Shown piece after piece: positions 51,532 to 61,600 of a DNA stretch of 64,000 bases. The position numbers and the translations under genes are program-made. A model generated the notes under the pieces. It ran no database searches and had not been told where the DNA came from. It saw only the letters and a program-made list of their open reading frames with translations. Where the stretch lies: NCBI RefSeq assembly GCF_004217185.1, contig NZ_SHKL01000001.1, positions 4,524,001 to 4,588,000 on the forward strand. Reading direction: 5' to 3'. Source of the stretch: Pseudonocardia sediminis. Lineage in GTDB: Bacteria; Actinomycetota; Actinomycetes; Mycobacteriales; Pseudonocardiaceae. Within the stretch, counting starts at the first letter, position 1. Each line of letters starts with the position of its first letter.

Positions 51532-52662
51532 TCAGCCGACGGCCTTGGCGCGCTTCTTCGCGTCCTTGGCGGCGCCCTTGGCGGCCTTGGCCGCCTCGGC
51601 ACCGACGTCGGAGGCCCGGCTCGCGACGTCCGAGCCGAACTTCGCGGCCTGCGCCTGGGCCTGGGTGGCCAGCGTGGTGAAGCGGTCCGCGTACTCCGGA
51701 GCCTTCTTCTCGGCCCGGCGGGCCGCCTTCTGGGCCTGCTTCTCCCAGGCGGCGCGACGCTTCTCGGCGGCCTTGACCCACTTCTCGCCGTTGCGCCCGG
51801 CGGCCTTCTGCCACTGCGCGCCGCGACGGTCCACGGTCTTCTGCAGCTTGGCGCCGCGCTTCTCGGCCAGCTTGGCGTTCTTCTGCGCCTGCTTGGCGGC
51901 CGCCTCGGCGCGGGTGGAGAGCTCGCCGGAGAGCACGGAGGCCCGCTCGGACACCGCGGTGCCCAGCGTCGCCGCCCGCTCGGAGGCGAGACCGCCCAGC
52001 TCGACGGCCCGCTCGCGGACCGCGGGGCCGTGCTCGGCGATGGCCTCGTTGACCTTCCCCGACGCCTCGTGGGCACGCTCGCCCAGCGCCGTCCCCGCGG
52101 TGGAGGCCACGGCGGCGATCGAGGTGCCGGCCCCGGCCAGACCGGCGGCGACGCGCTCGGCGGTGTCGGAGTTGGAGGCACCGGAGAGCTTCTTCTGCGC
52201 CTGCTCGGCGGCCTTGCGGGTCCGCCAGGCGGCCGAAGGCTTGCCGTGCGTGTCGGCGGCGGCGATCAGGAGACCGCCCAGGAGGCTGAGGTTCTTGAAG
52301 AAGTGGATCTGCTGCGCGGCCCGGGCCTCCGGGTCGGTCTCCTCCCAGAAACGGTGCCCGGCCAGGGTGGTCGGGATCAGGGAGGCGGCCAGCGCGGTCG
52401 AGGCCAGGCGCGGGGCCTTGCCGATGGCGAGCAGCGAACCGGCGGCGATCTTCACCCCGGCGTCGATCTTGATCAGCGTCTCGTCGTCCGGGCGACGGTC
52501 GATCGGGGCGGCCTCGACGATGCGGTCGACCGCGGGAGCGGCCTGGTCCAGCAGCGGCTTGGCGGCCTGGGCGTGGTCACCGGGTGACCGCAGTGCGTTG
52601 ATGCCGCCGGTGATGAAGATGGCGGCAAGCATGGGTCGGGCGACTCGGCGCAAGACTGGCAT
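51532..52662 (-). CDS. DoxX-family membrane protein with a long Lys/Ala-rich tail
   Basis: 376 residues. The first 155 residues form the DoxX four-helix membrane domain (MLAAIFITGGINALRSP, IKIDAGVKIAAGSLLAIG, HFFKNLSLLGGLLIAAADTHG). The remaining 220 residues are soluble, repetitive, rich in Ala, Lys and Glu (AEAAAKQAQKNAKLAEKRGAK; AAKAAKGAAKDAKKRAKAVG-type end), predicted coiled coil and strongly basic. Mycobacterial heparin-binding proteins and histone-like Lsr2/HupB tails have a similar composition. DoxX domains are of unclear function. It is divergent from the ROK kinase. Confidence 0.85.
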   Translation of the reverse strand: MPVLRRVARPMLAAIFITGGINALRSPGDHAQAAKPLLDQAAPAVDRIVEAAPIDRRPDDETLIKIDAGVKIAAGSLLAIGKAPRLASTALAASLIPTTLAGHRFWEETDPEARAAQQIHFFKNLSLLGGLLIAAADTHGKPSAAWRTRKAAEQAQKKLSGASNSDTAERVAAGLAGAGTSIAAVASTAGTALGERAHEASGKVNEAIAEHGPAVRERAVELGGLASERAATLGTAVSERASVLSGELSTRAEAAAKQAQKNAKLAEKRGAKLQKTVDRRGAQWQKAAGRNGEKWVKAAEKRRAAWEKQAQKAARRAEKKAPEYADRFTTLATQAQAQAAKFGSDVASRASDVGAEAAKAAKGAAKDAKKRAKAVG

Positions 52663-52743
52663 GGATCACCTTTCCCCGATTCGCCGAACCGCAAACCCCC
52701 ACGGCAGTTGGCATCGCGGCGGTGAGGTCGCAATAGTGCGCGG

Positions 52744-53733
52744 GTGACGAACGGACGGCGGGCGATCGGGCTCGACATTGGGGGTACGAAAGTTGCGGGG
52801 GCGATCGTCGCCGAGGATGGCACAGTGACGGCGGAGACACTCCGCCGGACCCCGGAAACCTCGGACTCCGCGACCATGACCGCGCTGCTCCTCGAGATGG
52901 TCGACGAGCTGCGCAAAGGCGACGACGGCGTGGCCGCGATCGGGGTCGGCGCGGCGGGCACCGTGGAGTGGCCGACGGGGCGGATCCGGTGGGCGCCGAA
53001 CAACGAGTACCGGGACTGGAACGTCCGCGCCGAGCTGGAGCGGGCGACCGGGCTGCCGGCCGTCGTCGACAACGACGCGAACGTGGCCGGGCTGGCCGAG
53101 GCGCGGCTCGGCACCACCCGCTACGACGAGATGATCCTGGTGACCGTGGGCACCGGGATCGGCACCGGGATCGTGCTCGGCGGCCGCATCTACCGCGGCC
53201 CGCACGGGCTCGGCGCCGAGATCGGGCACATGAACGTCACCCCGGACGGGCCGCAGTGCGGCTGCGGCAACTACGGCTGCCTCGAGGCCCTGGCCTCGGG
53301 AACCGCGCTGACGCGGATGGGCCGCAGCGCCGCCGCGGGCGACCCGGACGGGATGATCGCCACGCTCGCCGCGGAGTCCGGCGCGGAGGTCACCGGCCAG
53401 ATCGTGACGATGGCGGCGATGGCCGGGGACCGCACCGCGGCGTCGCTGTTCGCGCGGCTCGGCCGTTCCCTGGGCATCGGCATCGCGTCGATGAACGCCA
53501 TCTTCGAGCTGGAGGCGGTCGTCATCGGCGGCGGTCTGGTCGACGCCGGCGAGCTGCTGCTGGAGCCGACGCGCCGCGCCGCGCGCGAGTTCGCCTACGC
53601 TCCGACGGCCCGTCCGATCCCGCCGATCGTCCCGGCCACCTACCGCGGCGACGCGGGCAAGATCGGTGCCGCGCTGCTCGCACTGGAGGACGCCGGGAAG
53701 CACTGGCGGCGGGAGGAAAGGTCCACCCCATAG
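52744..53733 (+). CDS. ROK-family sugar kinase (glucokinase-like)
   Basis: 329 residues from GTG 52744. The nucleotide-binding loop is GLDIGGTKVAGAIV, the substrate/catalytic region DNDANVAGLAEARLG, VGTGIGTGIVLGG phosphate loop and zinc site GHMNVTPDGPQCGCGNYGCLEALASG (ROK CxCGxxGCxE). This suits glucokinase-type ROK proteins. It ends 10 nt before the phosphatase GTG, so the two may be co-transcribed. Confidence 0.92.
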   Translation: MTNGRRAIGLDIGGTKVAGAIVAEDGTVTAETLRRTPETSDSATMTALLLEMVDELRKGDDGVAAIGVGAAGTVEWPTGRIRWAPNNEYRDWNVRAELERATGLPAVVDNDANVAGLAEARLGTTRYDEMILVTVGTGIGTGIVLGGRIYRGPHGLGAEIGHMNVTPDGPQCGCGNYGCLEALASGTALTRMGRSAAAGDPDGMIATLAAESGAEVTGQIVTMAAMAGDRTAASLFARLGRSLGIGIASMNAIFELEAVVIGGGLVDAGELLLEPTRRAAREFAYAPTARPIPPIVPATYRGDAGKIGAALLALEDAGKHWRREERSTP

Positions 53734-53743
53734 AGTGGGGCCG

Positions 53744-55438
53744 GTGACCCTTCTGCTCGGCCCGCTGCTGCGCCACGTCGACGAGACCTCCGCCCTGGTC
53801 TGGGTGCAGGTGGACAGGAGGGCGCGGGTCGAGGTGCTGGGCTGCAGCGCGGAGACGTTCGAGGTCAGCGGGCTGCACTACGCGATCGTCGAGGTCACCG
53901 GCCTGGCGCCGGACAGCCGCACACCGTACGAGGTGCACGTCGACGGCGAGCAGGTCTGGCCGCTGCCGAACTCGCCGTTCCCGGGCAGCGTCATCGCCAC
54001 CCGCGGCCCGGCGACCGAGGGTCACCAGCGCGTCGTGTTCGGGTCGTGCCGCTACGTCAAGCTCGCCGACCCGAAGCTCGCCCGCCAGTACGGCCTCGAC
54101 GCGCTCGACGCCTACGCCACGCGGATGACCCAGCTCGACCCGTCGCTGTGGCCGAGCGTCCTGCTGCTGCTCGGCGACCAGGTCTACGCCGACGAGCTGA
54201 CCCCGCAGAGCCGCCGCCGGATCGCGGGACGTGCCGAGCGGCCCGCCGAGTGGCCCGACGACGAGATCGTCGGCTTCGACGAGTACTCCGGCCTCTACCG
54301 CGACACCTGGTCGGACCCGGAGGTGCGGTGGATGCTCTCCACCGTCCCCACCGCGATGATCTTCGACGACCACGACGTGCGCGACGACTGGAACACCTCC
54401 GGCGAGTGGCGCCGGGAGATGGCGAAGACACCCTGGTGGCGCGACCGCATCCGGTCCGGGCTGGCGGCCTACTGGGTGCACCAGCACCTGGGCAACCTCT
54501 CCCCCGCCGAGCTGGCCGCCGACACCACGTGGCAGGCCGTGCGGGCGGCCGACGGCGACGTCTGGCCGCTGCTCGTCGACATGGCCGACCACGCCGACGC
54601 CGAGGTCGGCACCGGCGACGACGCGCACAAGGACGTCCGGTTCAGCTTCTGCTGGGAGCTCGGGCGCAGCCGGCTGATCGTCATCGACTCCCGCAACGGC
54701 CGGATCGTGGAGTCCCTGCCCCGCAAGCTCGTCTCCGACGCCGAGTTCGACTGGATCACCGACCGTGCGCTGGCCCCGGGCGACGTCGACCACGTCATGA
54801 TCGGCACGTCGATCCCGTGGCTGCTGCCGCAGGTGATCTCCGACCTGCAGGCCGCCACCGAGAAGGCCGGCAACTCCGGGGGACGGCTCGCGCGCGCCGC
54901 GGAGTGGCTGCGCCAGGAGGCGGACATGGAGCACTGGCCGGCCTTCGGGCACTCGTTCAACCGCCTCGCCGACCTGCTGCGCGACATCGGGCGCGCGCAC
55001 TCCGGCCGGGTCGCCCCGGCGACGGCGACCGTGCTCTCCGGCGACGTCCACCACAGCTACGCCGCCCGCGCGTTCGTCCACGGTCACGAGCCCGGCGCGA
55101 CGGGGGTCTACCAGCTGACCTGCTCCCCGGTGCACAACGTCGTCCCGGGGTTCATGCGTGTGCTGTTCACCATCACGTGGTCGCGGCTGATCGCCCGGGC
55201 CAGCACCCGGTGGGCCCGCGACACCGGCGCCGAGCGCGCCGGCGTGGCCTGGGAGAAGAGCGCCGGGCCGCTGTTCGGGAACCTGATCGCGACCCTGGAG
55301 CTCAACGGCCGGGCCGCCCGCGTCCGGTTCGAGCGCCCGCGGTCCGCATCGACCCTCGACGACGTCGCCAACGTCGCCCTCACCCCGCTGGCCCCGCCCG
55401 TCGACGAGCCGGTCCCCGCCGCGCCCGCCGGGCGCTGA
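53744..55438 (+). CDS. PhoD-like alkaline phosphatase D family protein
   Basis: 564 residues from GTG 53744. Metal-site motifs: GSCRYVKLAD near 99, LLLGDQVYADELT, FDDHDVRDDWN, GTSIPWLLP and SGDVHHSYAAR, as in PhoD-like metallophosphoesterases. The family hydrolyses phosphomono- or diesters with Fe/Ca. There is no Tat or Sec signal peptide, so this form is cytosolic, unlike secreted PhoD. The start lies just after the ROK kinase gene with a small GC stem between. Confidence 0.92.
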   Translation: MTLLLGPLLRHVDETSALVWVQVDRRARVEVLGCSAETFEVSGLHYAIVEVTGLAPDSRTPYEVHVDGEQVWPLPNSPFPGSVIATRGPATEGHQRVVFGSCRYVKLADPKLARQYGLDALDAYATRMTQLDPSLWPSVLLLLGDQVYADELTPQSRRRIAGRAERPAEWPDDEIVGFDEYSGLYRDTWSDPEVRWMLSTVPTAMIFDDHDVRDDWNTSGEWRREMAKTPWWRDRIRSGLAAYWVHQHLGNLSPAELAADTTWQAVRAADGDVWPLLVDMADHADAEVGTGDDAHKDVRFSFCWELGRSRLIVIDSRNGRIVESLPRKLVSDAEFDWITDRALAPGDVDHVMIGTSIPWLLPQVISDLQAATEKAGNSGGRLARAAEWLRQEADMEHWPAFGHSFNRLADLLRDIGRAHSGRVAPATATVLSGDVHHSYAARAFVHGHEPGATGVYQLTCSPVHNVVPGFMRVLFTITWSRLIARASTRWARDTGAERAGVAWEKSAGPLFGNLIATLELNGRAARVRFERPRSASTLDDVANVALTPLAPPVDEPVPAAPAGR

Positions 55439-55480
55439 CCCCCCGGCCCCTCGCCGGAGGGGACGGCGCACCGCGGCCGG

Positions 55481-57145
55481 TCAGGACATCGAGGCGGAGG
55501 CCTTCTCCAGGTCGAAGCCGCGGTAGTCCTCGGCCGCGACGTCGTCGCAGATCTCGCGGTAGGCCCCGACCCCGCCGATGTAAGGCATGAACACCCGGGG
55601 CTTGCCCGGCACGTTCGCGCCCAGGTACCAGGACTTCGCCAGCGGGTAGAGCGTCGCCTGCCCGACCTCGGCCACGTGCTCGACCCACCCGGCCTGCGCG
55701 TCGGCGTTCGGCTCGATCGTGGTGACGCCGTCGCGCTCCAGGCGGGCCAGGCAGTCGGAGATCCAGTCGACGTGCTGCTCGATCGAGACCAGCATGTTCG
55801 ACAGCACCGACGGGCTGCCCGGGCCGGTGATCGTGAACAGGTTCGGGAACCCGGCCACGCCCAGACCCAGATAGGTGACCGGGCCGTCGGCCCAGGCGTC
55901 GGCGAGCGTTCGCCCGTCCCGTCCGCGGATGTCGATCGAGAGCAGCGCGCCGGTCATCGCGTCGAAGCCGGTGGCGAGCACGATGTCGTCGACCTCGACC
56001 TCTCCGTCGGCGGTGGCCACGCCGGTGGCGGTGATCGCCTCGATCGGTGTCTTCTTCAGGTCGACCAGGTGCACGTGCGGCGAGTTGAACGTCTCGTAGT
56101 AGCCGGTGTCGAGGCAGGGCCGCTTGGTGCCGAACGGGTGGTCGGACGGCAGCAGCGCCTCCGCGGTGGCGGGGTCGGTGACCTTGTCCCGGATCCGGTC
56201 CCGGATGAAGTCCGCCGCCATGTCGTTGGCGCGGATGTCGACGCCGATGTCGGCGTACGAGCGCCGCATCGCGCCGAGGTTGCCGGCCGACCACGCCTTG
56301 TAGAAGGCGCGCCGCCGCTCCTGCTCGGTGACGTCCAGGGCGTTCTCGGTGGGCAGCTTCCCGACGAGCCCGGCCGGTGAGTGCCGCGCCGCGTCCCGGA
56401 ACGCGGCGTAGTTCGCCTTGCGCTCGCGCTGGGCCTGCGCGGTGAGCGGACCGTTGTGCGCGGGCATGCTGTAGTTCGCCGTGCGCTGGTAGACGGTCAT
56501 CTCGGCGGCCTGCGACGCGATCACCGGGATCGACTGGATGCCCGAGGACCCGGTGCCGATGACGGCGACGCGGCGCCCGGTGAAGTCGACACCGGCGTGC
56601 GGCCAGCGGGCGGTCGAGTAGACCGGCCCGGCGAAGGAGTCCAGACCGGGGATCTCCAGGTCCTTGGGCTTGGACAGGCAGCCGGTCGCGAAGATGCAGA
56701 ACCGCGCCGTGACGGTCTCGCCGTGCTCCGTCGTGACCGCCCAGCGCGCGGACTCCTCGTCCCAGACCGCCGCGGTGACGCGGGTGTCGAGCTCGATGTC
56801 GCGGCGCAGGTCGAAGCGCTCGGCGACGTGCTCGGCGTAGCGCAGGATCTCCGGCTGGGCCGGGTAGCGCTCGGTCCACTCCCACTCCTGCTCGAGCTCC
56901 GGGGAGAACGAGTAGGAGTACTCCAGGCTCTCGACGTCACAGCGTGCTCCGGGGTACCGGTTCCAGTACCAGGTGCCGCCGATGCCGCTCCCGGCCTCGA
57001 ACACCCGGGCGCTCAGGCCCAGGCCACGCAGGCGGTGCAGCTGGTAGAGACCGGCGAACCCGGCGCCGACCACGACGACGTCGGGGGAACTGGGACGACT
57101 CAACGGGCGCTCCTTTGCGACGCGAACCACTTTCGGCCCCAGCAT
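55481..57145 (-). CDS. Baeyer-Villiger-like flavin monooxygenase with an altered fingerprint
   Basis: 554 residues. First Rossmann motif VVVVGAGFAGLYQLHRL near residue 23, second VIGTGSSGIQSIP and ATGFDAMTGALLS, as in Baeyer-Villiger monooxygenases. The fingerprint region reads FAGPVYSTARW at 171-181: the usual His is Ser177. The paralogue at 45773 keeps the His. The change may alter reaction type, for example to an N-oxidase or another ketone substrate. ATG 57145 has a weak upstream site; GTG 57121 (VAKERP) could be used instead. Confidence 0.9.
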   Translation of the reverse strand: MLGPKVVRVAKERPLSRPSSPDVVVVGAGFAGLYQLHRLRGLGLSARVFEAGSGIGGTWYWNRYPGARCDVESLEYSYSFSPELEQEWEWTERYPAQPEILRYAEHVAERFDLRRDIELDTRVTAAVWDEESARWAVTTEHGETVTARFCIFATGCLSKPKDLEIPGLDSFAGPVYSTARWPHAGVDFTGRRVAVIGTGSSGIQSIPVIASQAAEMTVYQRTANYSMPAHNGPLTAQAQRERKANYAAFRDAARHSPAGLVGKLPTENALDVTEQERRRAFYKAWSAGNLGAMRRSYADIGVDIRANDMAADFIRDRIRDKVTDPATAEALLPSDHPFGTKRPCLDTGYYETFNSPHVHLVDLKKTPIEAITATGVATADGEVEVDDIVLATGFDAMTGALLSIDIRGRDGRTLADAWADGPVTYLGLGVAGFPNLFTITGPGSPSVLSNMLVSIEQHVDWISDCLARLERDGVTTIEPNADAQAGWVEHVAEVGQATLYPLAKSWYLGANVPGKPRVFMPYIGGVGAYREICDDVAAEDYRGFDLEKASASMS

Positions 57146-57259
57146 GCGACGCCGGCGGCCCGCACGCCAGAGGTGAACGGCGGATCACCGTGATCCCGTA
57201 GCCGGGCGACGGTCGTGCGCGGATACCGCTGCCGGAGCGACGGCATCCGCGCACGCGGG

Positions 57260-58036
57260 TCAGAAACCGGTGCGCTCCAGCCACCGCGTCCACACGGCGG
57301 CGTCGCCGAGCACCTGCAGGGACGCGGCGTCCGAGGAGATCCGGCGGGTCACACCCAGGAGGAGGTCGGCCGCGGTGCCGCGGACGGCGGCGTCGCCCTT
57401 GCCGTGCCCGTGCTCCCAGACCACGGCGGACCCACCGTCGGCGGCCTCGCCGCGCAGCAGCCACTCCCCTGCCGCGCCGAGCTCGTCGTCGGTGGCGTGC
57501 AGGTGCAGGGTCGCGCCCGCGGGCAGCGGCCCGTCGTCCGAGGCGGGGCGGGAGGCGACGAGGTCGAGCCACTCCGAGACGCCGTCCGCAGCCAGGTCGG
57601 GCGCGATCTCGAACGTCTCGCCGAGGGCCAGGACCACGTCGGCGCGGTGCACCGTGGCCTCGTGCAGGCGCCGGCGGATCCACCACGCGGCGGGCTTCGG
57701 ACCGGTGAACGTCCAGATCGGGGTGTCCGGGCCGACCGACTCCACGGCCTCGAGCAGCTCGCGGACCCCGCCGCGCAGCCAGTCCGCCTCGGCGTCCGGG
57801 CCACCCTCCGGCGGACGGCCGCCGACGACGTCGCGCGGGGACAGCACCTCGGTCGCCCGGCCGGCGACCATCTGCGCGGCCCACCGGTCCCCGCGCCCGA
57901 CGTGCTTGAGCACCGAGCGGAGATCCCAACCGGGACAGGTCGGGACCGGTGTGGACGCCTCGGCGGCGGCCACGGCGGACGCCAGCCGATCGTTCTCGAC
58001 GGTCAGGGACGCGGCGACGGATCCGGGCGCGGACAT
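57260..58036 (-). CDS. maleylpyruvate isomerase-family mycothiol-dependent enzyme
   Basis: 258 residues. The DinB-like four-helix N-terminal domain has the metal-ligand pattern HVGRGDRWAAQM and RRRLHEATVHRADVVLALG (His-Glu...His). The C-terminal half fits the MDMPI C-terminal domain. Such proteins bind a divalent metal and mycothiol; only a few have a known reaction (maleylpyruvate isomerase). It is consistent with an actinobacterial host. It starts 75 nt from the divergent small membrane protein. Confidence 0.88.
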   Translation of the reverse strand: MSAPGSVAASLTVENDRLASAVAAAEASTPVPTCPGWDLRSVLKHVGRGDRWAAQMVAGRATEVLSPRDVVGGRPPEGGPDAEADWLRGGVRELLEAVESVGPDTPIWTFTGPKPAAWWIRRRLHEATVHRADVVLALGETFEIAPDLAADGVSEWLDLVASRPASDDGPLPAGATLHLHATDDELGAAGEWLLRGEAADGGSAVVWEHGHGKGDAAVRGTAADLLLGVTRRISSDAASLQVLGDAAVWTRWLERTGF

Positions 58037-58111
58037 GAACGAAATCTAACGTCTCGACGCGAATCCGCGAGTCCCCGCATGTCGATCATGGACCCGGGGT
58101 AGGAACACGAC

Positions 58112-58477
58112 ATGCCGCCTCATCGCGATTGGACGCGACGTGGAGTGGGGCGTGCCCTGCTGTGGTGGCCGTTCACGGCCTTCCTGCTGGTGGCGGCGTT
58201 CCCCGCCATCGCGGTTCCGGCCATGGTCGGCTCGGGCGTGTTCCTGGTCGTCGTCGGGCTGGTGGGCGGAGCGCTGGGCCGCCAGTGGCGCGCCCGCAAG
58301 CTCCGGCAGGCCGGCCGCACGGTCGGGGCGATCCCCCGTGCCGTCGCCGACGGGTCGACCACTCCGCTGACCGAAGCCGCCCAGGACGAGAAGCCGTCGT
58401 CGGACACGATCTCGACCGACGAGCCCGACGAGCCCGACGAGCCCGACGACGACGGGCCGGACGTCCGCGCGGCCTGA
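58112..58477 (+). CDS. small membrane protein with acidic tail
   Basis: 121 residues. Two hydrophobic helices (ALLWWPFTAFLLVAAFPAIAV and MVGSGVFLVVVGLVGGALG) are followed by a cytosolic tail. It ends in repeated Asp-Glu-Pro units, encoded by three exact GACGAGCCC copies at 58418-58444. Not recognised. It is between the MDMPI-like gene and IcmF and is not obviously in an operon with either. Confidence 0.75.
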   Translation: MPPHRDWTRRGVGRALLWWPFTAFLLVAAFPAIAVPAMVGSGVFLVVVGLVGGALGRQWRARKLRQAGRTVGAIPRAVADGSTTPLTEAAQDEKPSSDTISTDEPDEPDEPDDDGPDVRAA

Positions 58478-58605
58478 GACCGACCCGCCCGCCGCACGAC
58501 CGGCGTCCCTGTGACGCGCTGCGCCGTTGCTTGTATGTCCGATACTAGGATGTCAAACTAAATCCGTCGGGCGTCTCCCATTCGGCCCGGCGGGAGGAGC
58601 GGGTC
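58478..58605 (+). promoter_or_regulatory. promoter region of the IcmF gene
   Basis: The 128-nt gap contains an AT-richer patch (TTGCTTGTATG ... GATACTAGGATGTC) about 70 nt before the IcmF start. TACTAG would fit a -10 box, but no good -35 at the right spacing is clear. GGAGGAGCGG before ATG 58606 is the ribosome-binding site. Confidence 0.25.
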
Positions 58606-61600
58606 ATGGCGGACTCGAACGCTGTCAGCACCGGTCGCGACCAGGGACTGCACGTCCCGGTGAACCCGGTCCGGTTCGTGACCGCGGCCAGCCTGTTCGA
58701 CGGGCACGACGCGGCCATCAACATCATGCGCCGGATCCTGCAGCGCCAGGGAGCCGAGGTCATCCACCTCGGGCACAACCGCTCGGTCGACGAGGTGGTG
58801 ACCGCCGCGATCCAGGAGGACGCGCAGGGCATCGCCATCAGCTCGTACCAGGGCGGGCACGTCGAGTACTTCTCCTACCTGGTGGAGCTGCTGCGCGAGC
58901 GCGGCGCCGGGCACGTCAAGGTCTACGGCGGTGGCGGCGGCGTGATCGTGGCCGAGGAGATCGAGCTGCTGCACTCGCGCGGCGTCTCCCGGATCTTCTC
59001 CCCCGAGGACGGCCAGCGTCTCGGCCTGCCCGGGATGATCAACCTGATGATCCGCGAGTGCGACGTGGACCTGTCCGCCGAGCCGCCGTCGTCCTACGAC
59101 GGGGTGTTCTCCGGCGAGCCCGCGACCCTCGCCCGCGCGCTGACCATGGCCGAGGCCGGCAAGCTCCCCGACGAGGTCCACTCGCGGGTCGAGAGCGCCG
59201 ATCGGGCGGTGCCCGTCCTGGGCATCACCGGCACCGGCGGCTCCGGCAAGTCCTCGCTGACCGACGAGCTCGTCCGCCGCTTCCGCCTGGACCAGGAGGA
59301 CAAGCTCCGGATCGCCGTCCTCGCCGTGGACCCGACCCGTCGCAAGGGCGGCGGCGCGCTGCTCGGCGACCGGATCCGGATGAACTCCCTCTCCGGTGAC
59401 CGCGTCTTCTTCCGCTCGCTCGCCACCCGCGGCACCGAGGGCAGCCTGCCGGAGCGCCTCGGCGACACGATCGCCGTGCTCAAGGCCGCGTCGTTCGACC
59501 TGGTGATCGTCGAGACCCCCGGCATCGGGCAGGGCGACGCCGGCATCGTGCCCTTCGTCGACAACTCGCTGTACGTGATGACGCCGGAGTTCGGCGCCGC
59601 GTCGCAGCTCGAGAAGATCGACATGCTGGACTTCGCCGACGTCGTCGCGATCAACAAGTTCGAGCGCCGCGGCGCCGAGGACGCCCGCCGCGACGTCGGC
59701 CGCCAGCTGGTGCGCAACCGCGAGGAGTTCGGCGCGAGCTGGGAGGACATGCCGGTCTACGGCACCTCGGCCGCGACGTTCAACGACGACGGCGTCACCG
59801 CGCTCTACCACCACCTGCGCGACATCCTCGGCGAGAACGGCCTGGTCACCGGCGAGGGCCGGCTGGCCCGCACCGACCGCAAGACCTCCACCGAGTACGC
59901 CGCGGTGATCCCGCCGGAGCGGGCGCGCTACCTCGCCGACATCGCCGAGACGCTGCGCTCCTACCACTCCGACACCGACGCCGCGGCCGACGCCGCGCGC
60001 ACCCGCGCGCACCTGCGGACCGCGCGCGAGCTGGTCGGGGACTCGGTGGACGAGGCGCTGGCCAAGGCCGAGAAGGCGCTGCCGGGCGAGACCGCGGAGA
60101 TGCTCGAGCAGTGGCCCCGGACGATCGAGGACTACTCCGGCGACGAGCTGGTCTTCACCGTCCGGGACAAGGAGATCCGCACGAAGCTGACCAAGGAGAC
60201 GCTGTCCGGCAACCCGGTGCGCCGGGTGTCGCTGCCCAAGGTCACCGAGGACGCCGAGATCGTCCGGTTCCTGCGCAAGGAGAACCTGCCCGGGTACTTC
60301 CCGTTCACCGCGGGCGTCTTCCCGTTCAAGCGCGAGGGCGAGGACCCGGCCCGGATGTTCGCCGGCGAGGGCGACCCGTTCCGCACCAACCGCCGGTTCA
60401 AGCTGCTCTCGGCCGACTCCGAGGCCAAGCGCCTCTCGACGGCGTTCGACTCGGTGACGCTCTACGGGCACGACCCGGACACCCGTCCCGACATCTACGG
60501 CAAGGTCGGCACCTCGGGTGTCTCGATCGCGACGCTGGAGGACCTCAAGGCCCTCTACGACGGGTTCGACCTCTGCTCGCCGACGACCTCGGTGTCGATG
60601 ACGATCAACGGCCCGGCGCCGACGATCCTCGCCTACTTCCTCAACACCGCGATCGACCAGCAGGTCGACGGGTTCCGCGACGAGCACGGCCGTGAGCCCG
60701 ACGCCTCCGAGCACGAGGAGCTGACCGCCTACGCCCTGGCCAACGTCCGGGGCACGGTGCAGGCCGACATCCTCAAGGAGGACCAGGGGCAGAACACCTG
60801 CATCTTCTCCACCGAGTTCTCGCTGCGGATGATGGCCGACATCCAGGAGTGGTTCATCGCGCACAAGGTGCGCAACTTCTACTCCGTCTCGATCTCCGGC
60901 TACCACATCGCCGAGGCCGGGGCGAACCCCATCTCGCAGCTGGCGTTCACCCTCGCCAACGGCTTCACGTTCGTCGAGAGCTACCTGGCGCGCGGGATGG
61001 ACGTGAACGAGTTCGCGCCGAACCTGTCGTTCTTCTTCTCCAACGGCATGGACGCCGAGTACTCGGTGATCGGCCGGGTCGCCCGCCGGATCTGGGCGGT
61101 GGCCATGCGCGAGCGCTACGGCGCCAACGAGCGCGCGCAGAAGCTGAAGTACCACGTGCAGACCTCCGGCCGGTCGCTGCACGCGCAGGAGATGAACTTC
61201 AACGACATCCGCACCACGCTGCAGGCGCTGTGCGCGCTCTACGACAACGCGAACTCGCTGCACACGAACGCCTTCGACGAGGCCGTGACGACCCCGACCG
61301 AGGGCTCGGTGCGCCGCGCGATGGCCATCCAGATGATCATCAACAAGGAGTGGGGCCTCTCGATGAACGAGAACCCGCTCCAGGGTTCCTACGTCATCGA
61401 CGAGCTCACCGACCTGGTCGAGGAGGCCGTCCTCCGCGAGTTCGACTCGATCGCCGAGCGTGGCGGCGTGCTGGGCGCGATGGAGACCGGCTACCAGCGC
61501 GGCAAGATCCAGGACGAGTCGATGCTCTACGAGCACCGCAAGCACGAGGGCACGCTGCCGATCATCGGCGTCAACACGTTCGTCAAGCCGGAGGACGACG

